This document shows, piece by piece, positions 50,976-59,115 of a stretch of 64,000 bases of DNA. A program made the position numbers and the translations under genes. This stretch comes from CALMEC01 sp031366605. Lineage in GTDB: Bacteria; Actinomycetota; Thermoleophilia; Miltoncostaeales; Miltoncostaeaceae. A model generated the notes under the pieces. The model worked only from the letters and a program-made list of their open reading frames with translations. It ran no database searches and had not been told where the DNA came from. The DNA lies in NCBI GenBank assembly GCA_031366605.1, contig JANLOO010000025.1, positions 6,633-70,632 of the forward strand. Reading direction: 5' to 3'. The number at the start of each line of letters is the position of its first letter. Within the stretch, counting starts at the first letter, position 1.

Positions 50976-51407
50976 TTAAGGGACAACGCCCTCGCTGTTC
51001 GGCAGCCCGACCACGTCGACTCCTTCGTCTCGTGCCACCTGAGCGAGGAGTGCATCAGCCGTCGCGAGCCGGCCGAACTCGATGCTCGTCGCCAAAGCGA
51101 TGCAGTCGGCGAGCGAGAGCGGCCGATCGCGTCGATGGTAGTGGCGGGCACGAAGGTGCGCCGCTGACCACGCCAGTTCGCCCGACACCGAGATCACCTT
51201 GAGTTCCTTTTGGAGAAGCGGGTCGATGAGCCCCCTGATTTCGGTCTCAGCGAAACCATCGCGTCGGATGAGCACGTCGATGACCTCTGCAAGGTTGACC
51301 GACGAGATCAGCGGGTCGTGTCTTCGCAGGAGCAGTTCGACCTGGGCGGCCGCCGGTTCACCCTTGAGCAGCGCGATCAGTGCCTGTGCGTCGAGGAGTG
51401 TCGCTAT
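50976..51407 (-). CDS. vapC: VapC-type PIN-domain toxin with a non-canonical (ATA) start
   Basis: PIN ribonuclease of 143 aa if read from ATA 51407: LLDAQALIALL with Asp6, NLAEVIDVL with Glu41, LADCIALA with Asp101 and LATADALL with Asp118, so the acidic active site is complete. No ATG, GTG or TTG lies between the antitoxin end and the domain start; ATA overlaps the vapB stop (ATAG) exactly where an ATGA-type junction would be expected. The first canonical in-frame start (GTG 51275) would delete Asp6 and Glu41. So the toxin is either weakly translated from ATA or silenced by a point mutation. Confidence 0.7.
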   Translation of the reverse strand: MATLLDAQALIALLKGEPAAAQVELLLRRHDPLISSVNLAEVIDVLIRRDGFAETEIRGLIDPLLQKELKVISVSGELAWSAAHLRARHYHRRDRPLSLADCIALATSIEFGRLATADALLAQVARDEGVDVVGLPNSEGVVP

Positions 51408-51649
51408 GAGTGCCGTCGCTCCGCGTGCGCTTCGTCCTCGCGCGCGAGTCGCCGGAGCTCATCCGACGAACGACCACGTCCGGCAAGGGCTCCCCGCGCG
51501 GCCGCGATCGGGTCGTCTGAAACCGGTCGCAGAACCACATGGTCGCCGAGATCCTCTGCGACAACGGTGCGGGTGCCCCACCGGTGACGAATTTCAGCTG
51601 GGATTGAAATTTGTCCCCCGCGAGAAATCGTAAGACGCTTCATGGTCAT
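51404..51649 (-). CDS. vapB: AbrB/MazE-type antitoxin (VapB)
   Basis: 81 aa. N-terminal swapped-hairpin AbrB fold KRLTISRGGQISIPAEIRHRWG, then a helical, charged tail (RSSDELRRLAREDEAHAERR) of the kind that blocks a PIN toxin. Either ATG 51649 or ATG 51643 could start it. Forms an operon with the toxin gene; a 6-bp inverted repeat upstream may be its operator. Confidence 0.82.
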   Translation of the reverse strand: MTMKRLTISRGGQISIPAEIRHRWGTRTVVAEDLGDHVVLRPVSDDPIAAARGALAGRGRSSDELRRLAREDEAHAERRHS

Positions 51650-51679
51650 GCGACTCTACCATGAGCACGGCTTGGCGGA

Positions 51680-51697
51680 GATCTCGCGCGTGAGATC
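51680..51697. promoter_or_regulatory. Candidate VapB operator
   Basis: GATCTC-GCGCGT-GAGATC, a perfect 6-bp inverted repeat with a 6-bp centre, 31 bp upstream of vapB. Antitoxins of this type usually repress their own operon through such sites. Confidence 0.4.
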
Positions 51698-51705
51698 CGC
51701 GTGAA

Positions 51706-51741
51706 CGTTCGGCCCCGACGCAGAGGCGCCGGGGCCGAACG
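51706..51741. terminator. Strong hairpin in the vapB-dgdA divergent region
   Basis: Perfect 12-bp stem CGTTCGGCCCCG / CGGGGCCGAACG with a 12-nt loop. No gene ends here, so it may shield the two divergent units from each other or be a regulatory site. Confidence 0.4.
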
Positions 51742-51775
51742 CAGAGGGTATGAGGATTTCGAATGGCGCGGCGGG

Positions 51776-51781
51776 TAGGCT
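51776..51781 (+). promoter_or_regulatory. -10 element of leaderless dgdA
   Basis: TAGGCT lies exactly 7 nt before GTG 51789. Confidence 0.5.
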
Positions 51782-51788
51782 CGAAATC

Positions 51789-53090
51789 GTGACCCACCCC
51801 GCCGCATCCGATCTCGAGCGAGCCTCCCGTCACCTCATCAGATACGGGGGGACCTTCCAGCCATTCATCGCAGAGCGGGCCGCCGGCGCGTTCGTGGAGG
51901 ATGCGTCGGGCCGCAAAGTACTCGACTTCACGAGTGGGCAGATGAGCGCGATTCTGGGGCACTGTCACCCCGAGATCGTCGCGGTCGTCACCGAGATGAT
52001 CGGGCGGCTGGATCACCTGTTCAGCGGAATGCTCTCCCGGCCGGTCATCGACCTGGCCGAGGTGCTCGGCACACTGGCTCCGTCGTTGTCCAAGGTCATT
52101 CTGCTGACCACTGGCGCCGAGGCCAACGAGGCGGCCCTCAAGCTGGCGAAGACCTCGACCGGGCGGTTCGAGATCGTGGGGTTCGCGCAGAGCTGGCACG
52201 GCATGACCGGCGGCGCCGCATCGGCGACCTATTCGGCAGGCCGCAAAGGTCACGGCCCGGCGTACGTGGGGAACATGGCGATCATGGCGCCCAACGTGTA
52301 CCGGCCGCGGTTTCGTGCACCCGACGGCAGTCTGGATTGGCAGACCGAGCTTGACGACGGGTTCGATCTGATCGATCGTCAGAGTTCCGGATCGCTGGCG
52401 GCGTTCATCGCCGAGCCGATCCTGTCCTCGGGCGGCATCCTCGAGTTGCCCGAGGGCTACCTGCGGGCGCTCAAGGCCAAGTGCACGGAGCGGGAGATGC
52501 TGCTGATCCTGGACGAGGCGCAGACCGGGGTGGGCCGGACCGGCACGATGTTCGCGTTCGAGCGCGACGGTGTACCGCCGGATCTGTTGACGCTGTCAAA
52601 GACGCTCGGAGCCGGCCTGCCGTTGGCGGCGGTGCTGTGCACGCCCGAGATCGAGCAGGCGGCCCACGAGGCCGGGTTCCTGTTCTACACGACGCACGTC
52701 AGCGACCCGTTGCCGGCCGCGGTCGGGCTCAAGGTCATCGAGGTCGTGGTGCGCGAACGGCTGGCCGAACGCGCGGTCGTGGCGGGTGCCCGTCTGACCG
52801 CGGGACTCCGCGAGCTGCAGTCACGGTTCGCGTGCATCGGCGACGTGCGCGGACGCGGTCTGCTGCTCGGGATGGAGATCGTTGCCGATCGCGAGACCAA
52901 ACGGGCCGCCTCAGAGCTCGGTGGCGCGATCACCGATCGCTGCTTCGCGCTTGGGCTGTCGATGAACATTGTCAACCTGCCCGGCATGGGCGGCGTGTTC
53001 CGCATCGCTCCGCCCCTGACCGTGACCAACGCCGAGATCGACCTGGGGCTCGAGATCTTGCAACAGGCCCTCGACGAGGTCGCGGGCTGA
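51789..53090 (+). CDS. dgdA: 2,2-dialkylglycine decarboxylase
   Basis: PLP enzyme that decarboxylates 2,2-dialkylglycines (such as 2-methylalanine) and then transaminates pyruvate. Class III aminotransferase fold; the sequence follows the characterised Burkholderia DgdA closely as I recall it: ILDFTSGQMSAILGHCHPEIV-like opening, VGFAQSWHGMTGGAASATYS, FIAEPILSSGGILELP, the PLP site LILDEAQTGVGRTGTMF with catalytic Lys in LTLSKTLGAGLPLA, and LGLSMNIVNLPGMGGVFRI. From GTG 51789 the protein is 433 aa, the length I recall for DgdA; ATG 51750 would add 13 residues. A -10 box 7 nt upstream supports 51789. No adjacent dgdR-like regulator. Confidence 0.87.
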   Translation: MTHPAASDLERASRHLIRYGGTFQPFIAERAAGAFVEDASGRKVLDFTSGQMSAILGHCHPEIVAVVTEMIGRLDHLFSGMLSRPVIDLAEVLGTLAPSLSKVILLTTGAEANEAALKLAKTSTGRFEIVGFAQSWHGMTGGAASATYSAGRKGHGPAYVGNMAIMAPNVYRPRFRAPDGSLDWQTELDDGFDLIDRQSSGSLAAFIAEPILSSGGILELPEGYLRALKAKCTEREMLLILDEAQTGVGRTGTMFAFERDGVPPDLLTLSKTLGAGLPLAAVLCTPEIEQAAHEAGFLFYTTHVSDPLPAAVGLKVIEVVVRERLAERAVVAGARLTAGLRELQSRFACIGDVRGRGLLLGMEIVADRETKRAASELGGAITDRCFALGLSMNIVNLPGMGGVFRIAPPLTVTNAEIDLGLEILQQALDEVAG

Positions 53091-53193
53091 CCCGCCGTGG
53101 GCAGACCGAGCGTCAGGAACGCGTTGCGTGGACAGAGCGCGGCCGCCACGTTTCCGCGGTCTGGAATGCGGACGCTCGCGAGCCTGTTGCGTC

Positions 53194-54039
53194 TCAGGCC
53201 GCGGGCGGTGTGTCACACGCGACGGTGATGTCGGCGGAGCTCGATGCGAGCGATGCAGTGACGCCAGGCCGGCGGAGTTGGAGGTCGATGTGGACCGTTC
53301 CGGGCAGCGAGGGGCGGAACGCGAGGGTGACCTCTTGGCGCGCGTGGAACACGCCGAACCCGTCATCGAGGGCGAGCGGCCCGTAGGCCTCGGTGGTCCC
53401 GTCGGGCCGCGTGACCCTCACCGAGAATGTGTCGTCGGCCCGGCTCGTGGCGGTGAACACGAACGCCAGGCTGCCGGCATCGCCTGCACACCACACGAGC
53501 GGGGTTGCAAACGGCACGATCGGCAGGTCGCCGGGACCGACGGTCCCGTTCGGAGCGAACCTCGTCCCTTCGAGCACGATCGCCGGTTGTAGAGCGACGG
53601 CCGGACGGGTCACGACGAACGGCGTGACGGGCGAGCGGCTCGTGCGCCACCCCGCTTGCGGCAGGAACGTGGCCCGCAGTTGTTGGCGACCCAAGCGATC
53701 CAACACGAAGCGCGAATAGACGCAGCGACCCCGACCGTCGGTGTGCATGAACTGGATGCCGTCGCCGACGGTGAGTCGGCAGACGCCGCGCGGAACTCCG
53801 CAGCGCGATGTGACCGTCACACGCGCCTTGGCGGGGCGGCCCCACACGACCGACCGGGGAACGGTCAGCGTCGTCGTGGTTCGACACGACCCGGCCTGCG
53901 CCAGGCTGTTCGCGACCACGGCCCGACCCCAGGTGGGCGGCGTGGCCAGAAGAAGGCCGACCACGGAGACGAGTCCGACGACGATCGCCACCCACGGACG
54001 TGTGTGAAGAGCGACTCGTCGTGCTCGAGTCCGTCTCAA
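53194..54039 (-). CDS. Secreted Ig-like-repeat protein of unknown function
   Basis: 281 aa. Basic N-terminus and one hydrophobic segment (WVAIVVGLVSVVGLLLATP) acting as signal or anchor. The exported part contains bacterial Ig-like repeat patterns (TLTVPRSVVWGRPAKARVTVT, CRLTVGDGIQFMHTDGRGRC, QQLRATFLPQAGW) and a C-terminal beta-rich domain. Cysteines are paired in number, suggesting disulfides. TTG 54039 start is uncertain. Lies 127 bp downstream of, and on the same strand as, the transglutaminase gene, so possibly part of that transcription unit. Confidence 0.6.
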   Translation of the reverse strand: MRRTRARRVALHTRPWVAIVVGLVSVVGLLLATPPTWGRAVVANSLAQAGSCRTTTTLTVPRSVVWGRPAKARVTVTSRCGVPRGVCRLTVGDGIQFMHTDGRGRCVYSRFVLDRLGRQQLRATFLPQAGWRTSRSPVTPFVVTRPAVALQPAIVLEGTRFAPNGTVGPGDLPIVPFATPLVWCAGDAGSLAFVFTATSRADDTFSVRVTRPDGTTEAYGPLALDDGFGVFHARQEVTLAFRPSLPGTVHIDLQLRRPGVTASLASSSADITVACDTPPAA

Positions 54040-54166
54040 ACCGCGCTGGCGAGGGATCGCGATGACGACAACCTATACCTAAACATCCGAGAAATTACAT
54101 ACGGCGGCGAACCTGGCCCAGGCGGGGCGCACGCCGGATCGATCTGACGCCCCCCGATCGGATCGG

Positions 54167-55018
54167 TCAGGGCCCGGGGACCGCGGTCATCGTGACCTTC
54201 GCCGTGAGGTCCCCGCCGGCCGGCCCGCGGAACATGCCCTTGATCGGGGGGACGTCCGAGTAGCTGCGCCCATGACCGATCTTGACGTGATGCTCCCCGG
54301 TGAGCCCGCGGTTCGTCGGGTCGAGCCCGACCCACGTTCCGGGTCCCCCACCACTTGGGAGGAGCACCTCGAGCCACGCATGGGTTTCGACCTCTGCCGA
54401 CGCCGCCCCCGGACCTCGATCCACGAACAGGTAGCCGGAGCAGTAGCGCGCAGCGACTCCCAGTTGCCTGAAGATCAACAGCCCCAGGTGAACGAAGTCC
54501 TGGCACACCCCGGCCCCGACGGCCAGGAAGTCCTGGACGGTTGAACCCACGTACGTGACGCCGCGGCGATACTCGAAGCGCCCGGGGATCAGCTCGGTGA
54601 TGGCGAGGGCAGTGGCGAGTGGCGTCTCCGCCCGGACCTCGGCGGCCAGGGGACCGACCCGGGAATCCGCCTGCGTCGGCATCACCGCGAACAGGTACTC
54701 GGAACCGTTTTCGCGGTAGCCGGGCAACGCGAGTTCGTTCCACGTCGGGTCCGGATGGACTGCCGGCGACAGCGTCTCGACCTGGGATCTGACGTCGATC
54801 GTCAGGATCTCGTGTGGCTGGACCACCTCGAACTCATGGACGGTCGTGCCGAAATAGTCGTCGTGTTCGAAGACGCGGGCGTCGGGTGTCGTCGCCAGTG
54901 TGAAGTCGCGCCGGCGCAGGGTCGGCGTGGTGGCGGGGCGAACCCGGAGCGCGTTCATGCTGTCGGTCACCGGTCCCAGGTAGCGGTATTCGGTCGTATA
55001 GGCGATGTCGAAGATCAC
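54167..55018 (-). CDS. Transglutaminase-like protein with bacterial transglutaminase N-terminal domain
   Basis: 283 aa. N-terminal beta domain (residues about 1-90, IAYTTEYRYLGPVTDSMNALRVRP) and papain-like transglutaminase core with Cys172 in GAGVCQDFVHL, His213 in ETHAWLEV and Asp233 in GLDPTNRG. Could act as peptidase or amide-bond isomerase on a ligated peptide. GTG 55018 overlaps the alpha-E stop (GTGA). Third gene of the ATP-grasp/alpha-E/transglutaminase cassette. Confidence 0.87.
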   Translation of the reverse strand: MIFDIAYTTEYRYLGPVTDSMNALRVRPATTPTLRRRDFTLATTPDARVFEHDDYFGTTVHEFEVVQPHEILTIDVRSQVETLSPAVHPDPTWNELALPGYRENGSEYLFAVMPTQADSRVGPLAAEVRAETPLATALAITELIPGRFEYRRGVTYVGSTVQDFLAVGAGVCQDFVHLGLLIFRQLGVAARYCSGYLFVDRGPGAASAEVETHAWLEVLLPSGGGPGTWVGLDPTNRGLTGEHHVKIGHGRSYSDVPPIKGMFRGPAGGDLTAKVTMTAVPGP

Positions 55019-55980
55019 CGGCGGCTCACGTGCAGGGCCGGCCGTTCCGCGCCGGCGAAGTACCGATCCGAGATGTCAGAGTCGACCGCGGCCAGCTCTT
55101 TCCGCACGATTGCGAGCGCCTCGAGGAGCGCGGGCACGCGCGGCAGCTCACGGCGGCGGAAGTCGAGATCTGCTGCCAGTCGGGTGAGTCGTAGGATCGG
55201 CGGGGACACCGCCGCGCCGATGTCCGCGCTGGTCAACGCGCGGCCGAGCCCGTCGACGCAGGCCGCGATCGAATCCGGAAACGCGCCCTCGAACAGCAGG
55301 AACCGCGCCACGGGCACCAGATGGGGCGAGGTGGAGGTGGCGCGGCGGAATGCCTGGAGTCCACCGACGGCGCGCAGGAGCGCGAGCGCGGGACCGTCCC
55401 GCGCGGAGTCGTTGTCGTCTGCCCCGTATGCCGATGGCAGGGTGACCAACAGCATCCGCAGGACCATGTCCGCCGCCTCGAGGTCCGCTCCGGCATGGAG
55501 GAACGCCCATCCGTCGTCGCGCAGCATTGTCCGGCGCTGGACGCCCCAAAACAGCGAGCACCGTTCGCGGACGAGGTCGAACAGCGCCGACGGTTCCCGG
55601 CGCAACTCCGGCGTGATGTCCTGCTGGCAGATCCGCATGTGGAAGGTGTTGATCGCCTCCCACATGTCGAGCGACAGCACGTCCCGCACCGCCCGTGCAT
55701 GTGTCTGGGCGGCCGCGATCGACGCGACGATCGATGCCGGGTGCGTGCGGTCGGCAACCAGGAGGATGAGGGTCGCGTCGGCCGTCGGCGCGTCCTCGAC
55801 GAGGTGGGAGGTTCCGGTCATCGCGAGCAGGGAGTCCCATGAGAGCGTCATGGCCGACGGATCCGCCCGCTGCCCCTCGACCGCGGCATCGAGAACCCCC
55901 TGCAGGAGGCGCGACGTGTGGTCGGCGCGTGCGACGGATCGGCCCAGCCAAAACAGTTCGTGGGCGATCCGGGCGAGCAT
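55015..55980 (-). CDS. Alpha-E domain protein (DUF403)
   Basis: 321-residue all-helical protein of the alpha-E family. Opens with the family signature MLARIAHELFWLGRSVARADHTSRLL and contains MWEAINTFH near residue 108. Biochemistry unknown; always seen with circularly permuted ATP-grasp and transglutaminase-like genes. ATG 55980 shares one base with the ATP-grasp stop (TGATG), and its own stop overlaps the transglutaminase start. Confidence 0.88.
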   Translation of the reverse strand: MLARIAHELFWLGRSVARADHTSRLLQGVLDAAVEGQRADPSAMTLSWDSLLAMTGTSHLVEDAPTADATLILLVADRTHPASIVASIAAAQTHARAVRDVLSLDMWEAINTFHMRICQQDITPELRREPSALFDLVRERCSLFWGVQRRTMLRDDGWAFLHAGADLEAADMVLRMLLVTLPSAYGADDNDSARDGPALALLRAVGGLQAFRRATSTSPHLVPVARFLLFEGAFPDSIAACVDGLGRALTSADIGAAVSPPILRLTRLAADLDFRRRELPRVPALLEALAIVRKELAAVDSDISDRYFAGAERPALHVSRR

Positions 55981-57590
55981 CAGTCGTGCCCTCCGTGTTG
56001 TTGCTGCTGCTTTTGCTGCTCGACCCACCCACCGGTGCGCAGGCCAGGCAGCGGTGACGGGCTGAGCGGCTCGGGTGCCCCACGTACGGTCGGCGTCGCC
56101 GGCCCCTCGAGCACCCACGTGTCCTTCGACCCCCCGCCGCGCGACGAGTTGACGATCATCTCGCCGGCGGGGAGGGCCACGCGAGTGAGCCCGCCCGGGA
56201 TCACGGACACGTCGTCGCCGAACACCGCGAATGGACGCAGGTCGACGTGTCGTGGCTTGAGGGTCCCATCCGCCTGGACCGTTGGCACGGTCGAAAGTCG
56301 GACGACATCCTGCGCGATCCACATGTCGGGAGCGCTTCGCACGAGTGCGGCCTGGGCGGCGATCTCCTCGTCATCGGCGGTCGGGCCGATGAAGACGCCG
56401 GATCCCCCGGACTCGGCGGTCGGCTTGACGACCAGCCGGTCGAGCCGGCTGAGCGCCCATTCGCGTTGTTCCGGGTCACTCATGTGGTACGTGGCGACGT
56501 TCTGCAAGATCGGCTTCTCGCCGAGATAGAAGCGGATCATCTCCGGCACGTAGGGGTAGACCGCCTTGTCGTCCGCGACACCTGTGCCGACCGCGTTGGC
56601 GATGGCGACGTTTCCGGCGCGATAGGCGCGCATGAGCCCGGGGATTCCCAGCATGGAATCCTCTCGGAACTCGAGCGGGTCGAGGAATGCGTCGTCGATC
56701 CGCCGGTAGATGGTGTGGACTCGGGCCGGGCCGCTCGTGGTGGCCATGTAACAGACGTTGTCACGGACGACGAGATCCGAGGCCTCGACGAGCTCGACGC
56801 CCATCTGGCGTGCGAGGTACGCGTGTTCGAAATAGGCGCTGTTGTATGTCCCCGGTGTCCAGACCACGACCGTCGGATACTCGCCACCTTCCGGGGCCGC
56901 GGAGCGCAAGGCACTGAGCAGCAGCGCGGGGTAGTCGTCGACGCGCCGCACCCGGTGATCCAAGAACAGCCGTGGGACGAGCCGGCGCATCGCCCGGCGG
57001 TTCTCGAGGACATAGGAGACGCCGGAGGGTGTGCGGACATTGTCCTCGAGCACCTTCCAAGTGCCGTCCGCATCGCGAACCAGGTCACACCCGGACACGT
57101 GGCAGTAGATGTTCTTTGGTGGGGTGATTCCATACGCGGCACGAGCGAACGCCGGTCGCGAGGCGATCAGGGACCACGGCACGAGACCGGCGTTGACGAT
57201 CTCGCGTCGGTGGTAGATGTCGTCACAGAACGCGTTGAGCGCTCGGATGCGTTGCACGAGCCCCCGCTCGATCGCCGTCCACTCCTCGGCTGGGATGACC
57301 CGGGGGACCAGGTCGAGCGGGAACGGGCGGTCCCGGGCGGCTCCACCTTCGCCGACCAGGGCGAACGTGATGCCCTGCTGCATGAAGATGGCGTCCCGGC
57401 GGTCACCGGCGGCGACCAGTCGCTCCCGTCCGAGCGATTCGATCCCGTCGATCAGCCGCCGGGCGTGCGCGCGAGGTTCGCCGCGGCCGGCAAACAGTTC
57501 GTCGTAGGAGTCATGCTCGGGTGCGTATCCGTCGAATGCGGCTGGCGCGCCATTGCCGACCGGATCGCGTTCGGGAGGCAGCGCAGTCAT
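55980..57590 (-). CDS. Circularly permuted ATP-grasp protein (DUF404/DUF407)
   Basis: 536 aa. Predicted carboxylate-amine ligase that would form amide bonds. Family stretches: ITFALVGEGGAARDRPFPLDLVPRVI, CHVSGCDLVRDADGTWKVLEDN, VRTPSGVSYVLENRRAMRR, and the nucleotide-binding RLVVKPTAESGGSGVFIGP. The C-terminus has a low-complexity Gln/His tail (EQQKQQQQHGGHD) not usual for the family. ATG 57590; the first gene of the three-gene cassette. The role (peptide synthesis or protein tagging) is a published prediction for the family, not shown here. Confidence 0.87.
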   Translation of the reverse strand: MTALPPERDPVGNGAPAAFDGYAPEHDSYDELFAGRGEPRAHARRLIDGIESLGRERLVAAGDRRDAIFMQQGITFALVGEGGAARDRPFPLDLVPRVIPAEEWTAIERGLVQRIRALNAFCDDIYHRREIVNAGLVPWSLIASRPAFARAAYGITPPKNIYCHVSGCDLVRDADGTWKVLEDNVRTPSGVSYVLENRRAMRRLVPRLFLDHRVRRVDDYPALLLSALRSAAPEGGEYPTVVVWTPGTYNSAYFEHAYLARQMGVELVEASDLVVRDNVCYMATTSGPARVHTIYRRIDDAFLDPLEFREDSMLGIPGLMRAYRAGNVAIANAVGTGVADDKAVYPYVPEMIRFYLGEKPILQNVATYHMSDPEQREWALSRLDRLVVKPTAESGGSGVFIGPTADDEEIAAQAALVRSAPDMWIAQDVVRLSTVPTVQADGTLKPRHVDLRPFAVFGDDVSVIPGGLTRVALPAGEMIVNSSRGGGSKDTWVLEGPATPTVRGAPEPLSPSPLPGLRTGGWVEQQKQQQQHGGHD

Positions 57591-57638
57591 CGGTGTCCGG
57601 CACCCGGCGGCGGGAGCGGGTTCAGTGCGGCCGGGGTT

Positions 57639-59102
57639 TCAACGAAGCGGCATGCTCGTCGGCGTGACCGGCTCGGGGAGCGCGGTGTCGCCGACCAGGT
57701 AGCGATCGACCGCCGCTGCGGCAGCGCGGCCTTCGGCGATCGCCCAGACGATCAGGCTTTGCCCGCGGCCCATGTCCCCGCAGACGTAGACGCCCTCCTC
57801 CGAGGTCTTCCAGTCGGCGTCGCGCGCGACGTTGCCGCGTGCATCGAGCGCGACGCCCAGTTCGCTCAGCACGCCCTCGCGCTCGGGGCCGACAAAGCCC
57901 ATCGCCAGGAGCACCAGCTCGCACGGAATCTCGGTCTCGGACCCCGGCACCGCCTGGAACGTCGGGCGGCCGTCCACGGAGACCATCTCGACCGCCGTGG
58001 CACGCAGCGCGCGCACATTGCCGTTCTGGTCGCCCACGAACTCAGCCGTCGAGATCGCGTACTGCTGGTCGACGCCCTCCTCGTGCGCGGACGAGCTCAT
58101 GTACATGAGGGGCCACGTCGGCCACGGGGTGCTCTCGGCACGGGTCTCGGGGGGTCGGGGCATGATCTCGAGCTGCACGACGTTGACTGCGCCCTGCCGG
58201 TTGGCGGTGCCCAGACAGTCCGCGCCGGTGTCGCCGCCGCCGATGATGACGACGTTCTTGCCGTCGGCTGTGATCGGCGTCTCGGCCAGCGTCCCGGCGA
58301 CCACCTTGTTGGAGAGCGGCAGGTACTCCATGGCCTGGTGGATCCCGTCCAGCTCACGCCCCGGAATCGGCAGTTCCCGTGACGCCGTTGCGCCGCCGGC
58401 CAAGACGATCGCGTCGAACTCTCGGCGCAGCTGCTGCACCGGGACATCGACGCCGACGTTGGCGTTGACGCGGAACTCCGTGCCCTCGGCCGCCATCTGC
58501 GCGAGCCGCTGGTCCAGCACGTGCTTCTCCATCTTGAAGTCGGGGATGCCGTACCGCAGGAGCCCACCGATCTTGTCGGCACGTTCGAACACGACCACCT
58601 CGTGGCCTGCCCGCGTCAGCTGTTGCGCGGCGGCCAGGCCCGCCGGGCCCGATCCGACCACCGCGACGCGGCGACCGGTCATGACCGTGGGCACCACCGG
58701 CGTGAGCCACCCCTCGTCGCGTGCGCGGTCGGCGATCCTGACCTCGATCTGCTTGATCGTAACGGCCGGCTGGTTGATGCCGAGCACACACGCCGCCTCA
58801 CAGGGCGCGGGGCAGAGGCGCCCGGTGAACTCCGGAAAGTTGTTGGTCGCATGCAACCGGTCGCTGGCCTCACGCCAGTGGTCGCGGTACACCAGGTCAT
58901 TCCAGTCCGGAATGATGTTGCCCAACGGGCAGCCCTGGTTGCAGAACGGGATGCCGCAGTCCATGCACCGTCCCGCCTGGTCCCGCACCTTGTGCGTGGG
59001 GAAGTCCTTGTAGACCTCGTGCCAGTCGCGGAGGCGCTCGGGAACGGGCCGCCGTTCCGGCAGCTCGCGGGTGTGCTCGAGAAAGCCTTTGGGGTCGCCC
59101 AT
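57639..59102 (-). CDS. gltD: Glutamate synthase (NADPH) small subunit
   Basis: Beta subunit that passes electrons from NADPH to the large subunit. N-terminal iron-sulphur cysteines in CMDCGIPFCNQGCPLGN and CPAPCEAACVLG, FAD-binding VVGSGPAGLAAAQQL, NADPH-binding IIGGGDTGADCLG, and final FAD contact VCGDMGRGQSLIVWAIAEGR. 487 aa, normal length. 13 bp downstream of gltB. Confidence 0.94.
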   Translation of the reverse strand: MGDPKGFLEHTRELPERRPVPERLRDWHEVYKDFPTHKVRDQAGRCMDCGIPFCNQGCPLGNIIPDWNDLVYRDHWREASDRLHATNNFPEFTGRLCPAPCEAACVLGINQPAVTIKQIEVRIADRARDEGWLTPVVPTVMTGRRVAVVGSGPAGLAAAQQLTRAGHEVVVFERADKIGGLLRYGIPDFKMEKHVLDQRLAQMAAEGTEFRVNANVGVDVPVQQLRREFDAIVLAGGATASRELPIPGRELDGIHQAMEYLPLSNKVVAGTLAETPITADGKNVVIIGGGDTGADCLGTANRQGAVNVVQLEIMPRPPETRAESTPWPTWPLMYMSSSAHEEGVDQQYAISTAEFVGDQNGNVRALRATAVEMVSVDGRPTFQAVPGSETEIPCELVLLAMGFVGPEREGVLSELGVALDARGNVARDADWKTSEEGVYVCGDMGRGQSLIVWAIAEGRAAAAAVDRYLVGDTALPEPVTPTSMPLR

Positions 59103-59115
59103 TCTCGTTACGTCC

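Noticed and set aside
54040..54166. AT-richer stretch read as a promoter for the Ig-like gene
   Set aside because: TATAGG-like boxes are present on the minus strand but no spacing to a -35 is convincing.
54755..56065. 436-codon plus-strand frame opposite the alpha-E gene
   Set aside because: Ser/Arg/Ala-rich antisense shadow; the opposite strand has clear family motifs.
56247..58382. 711-codon plus-strand frame spanning the ATP-grasp and gltD genes
   Set aside because: Crosses two well-supported genes antisense and has no protein family features.
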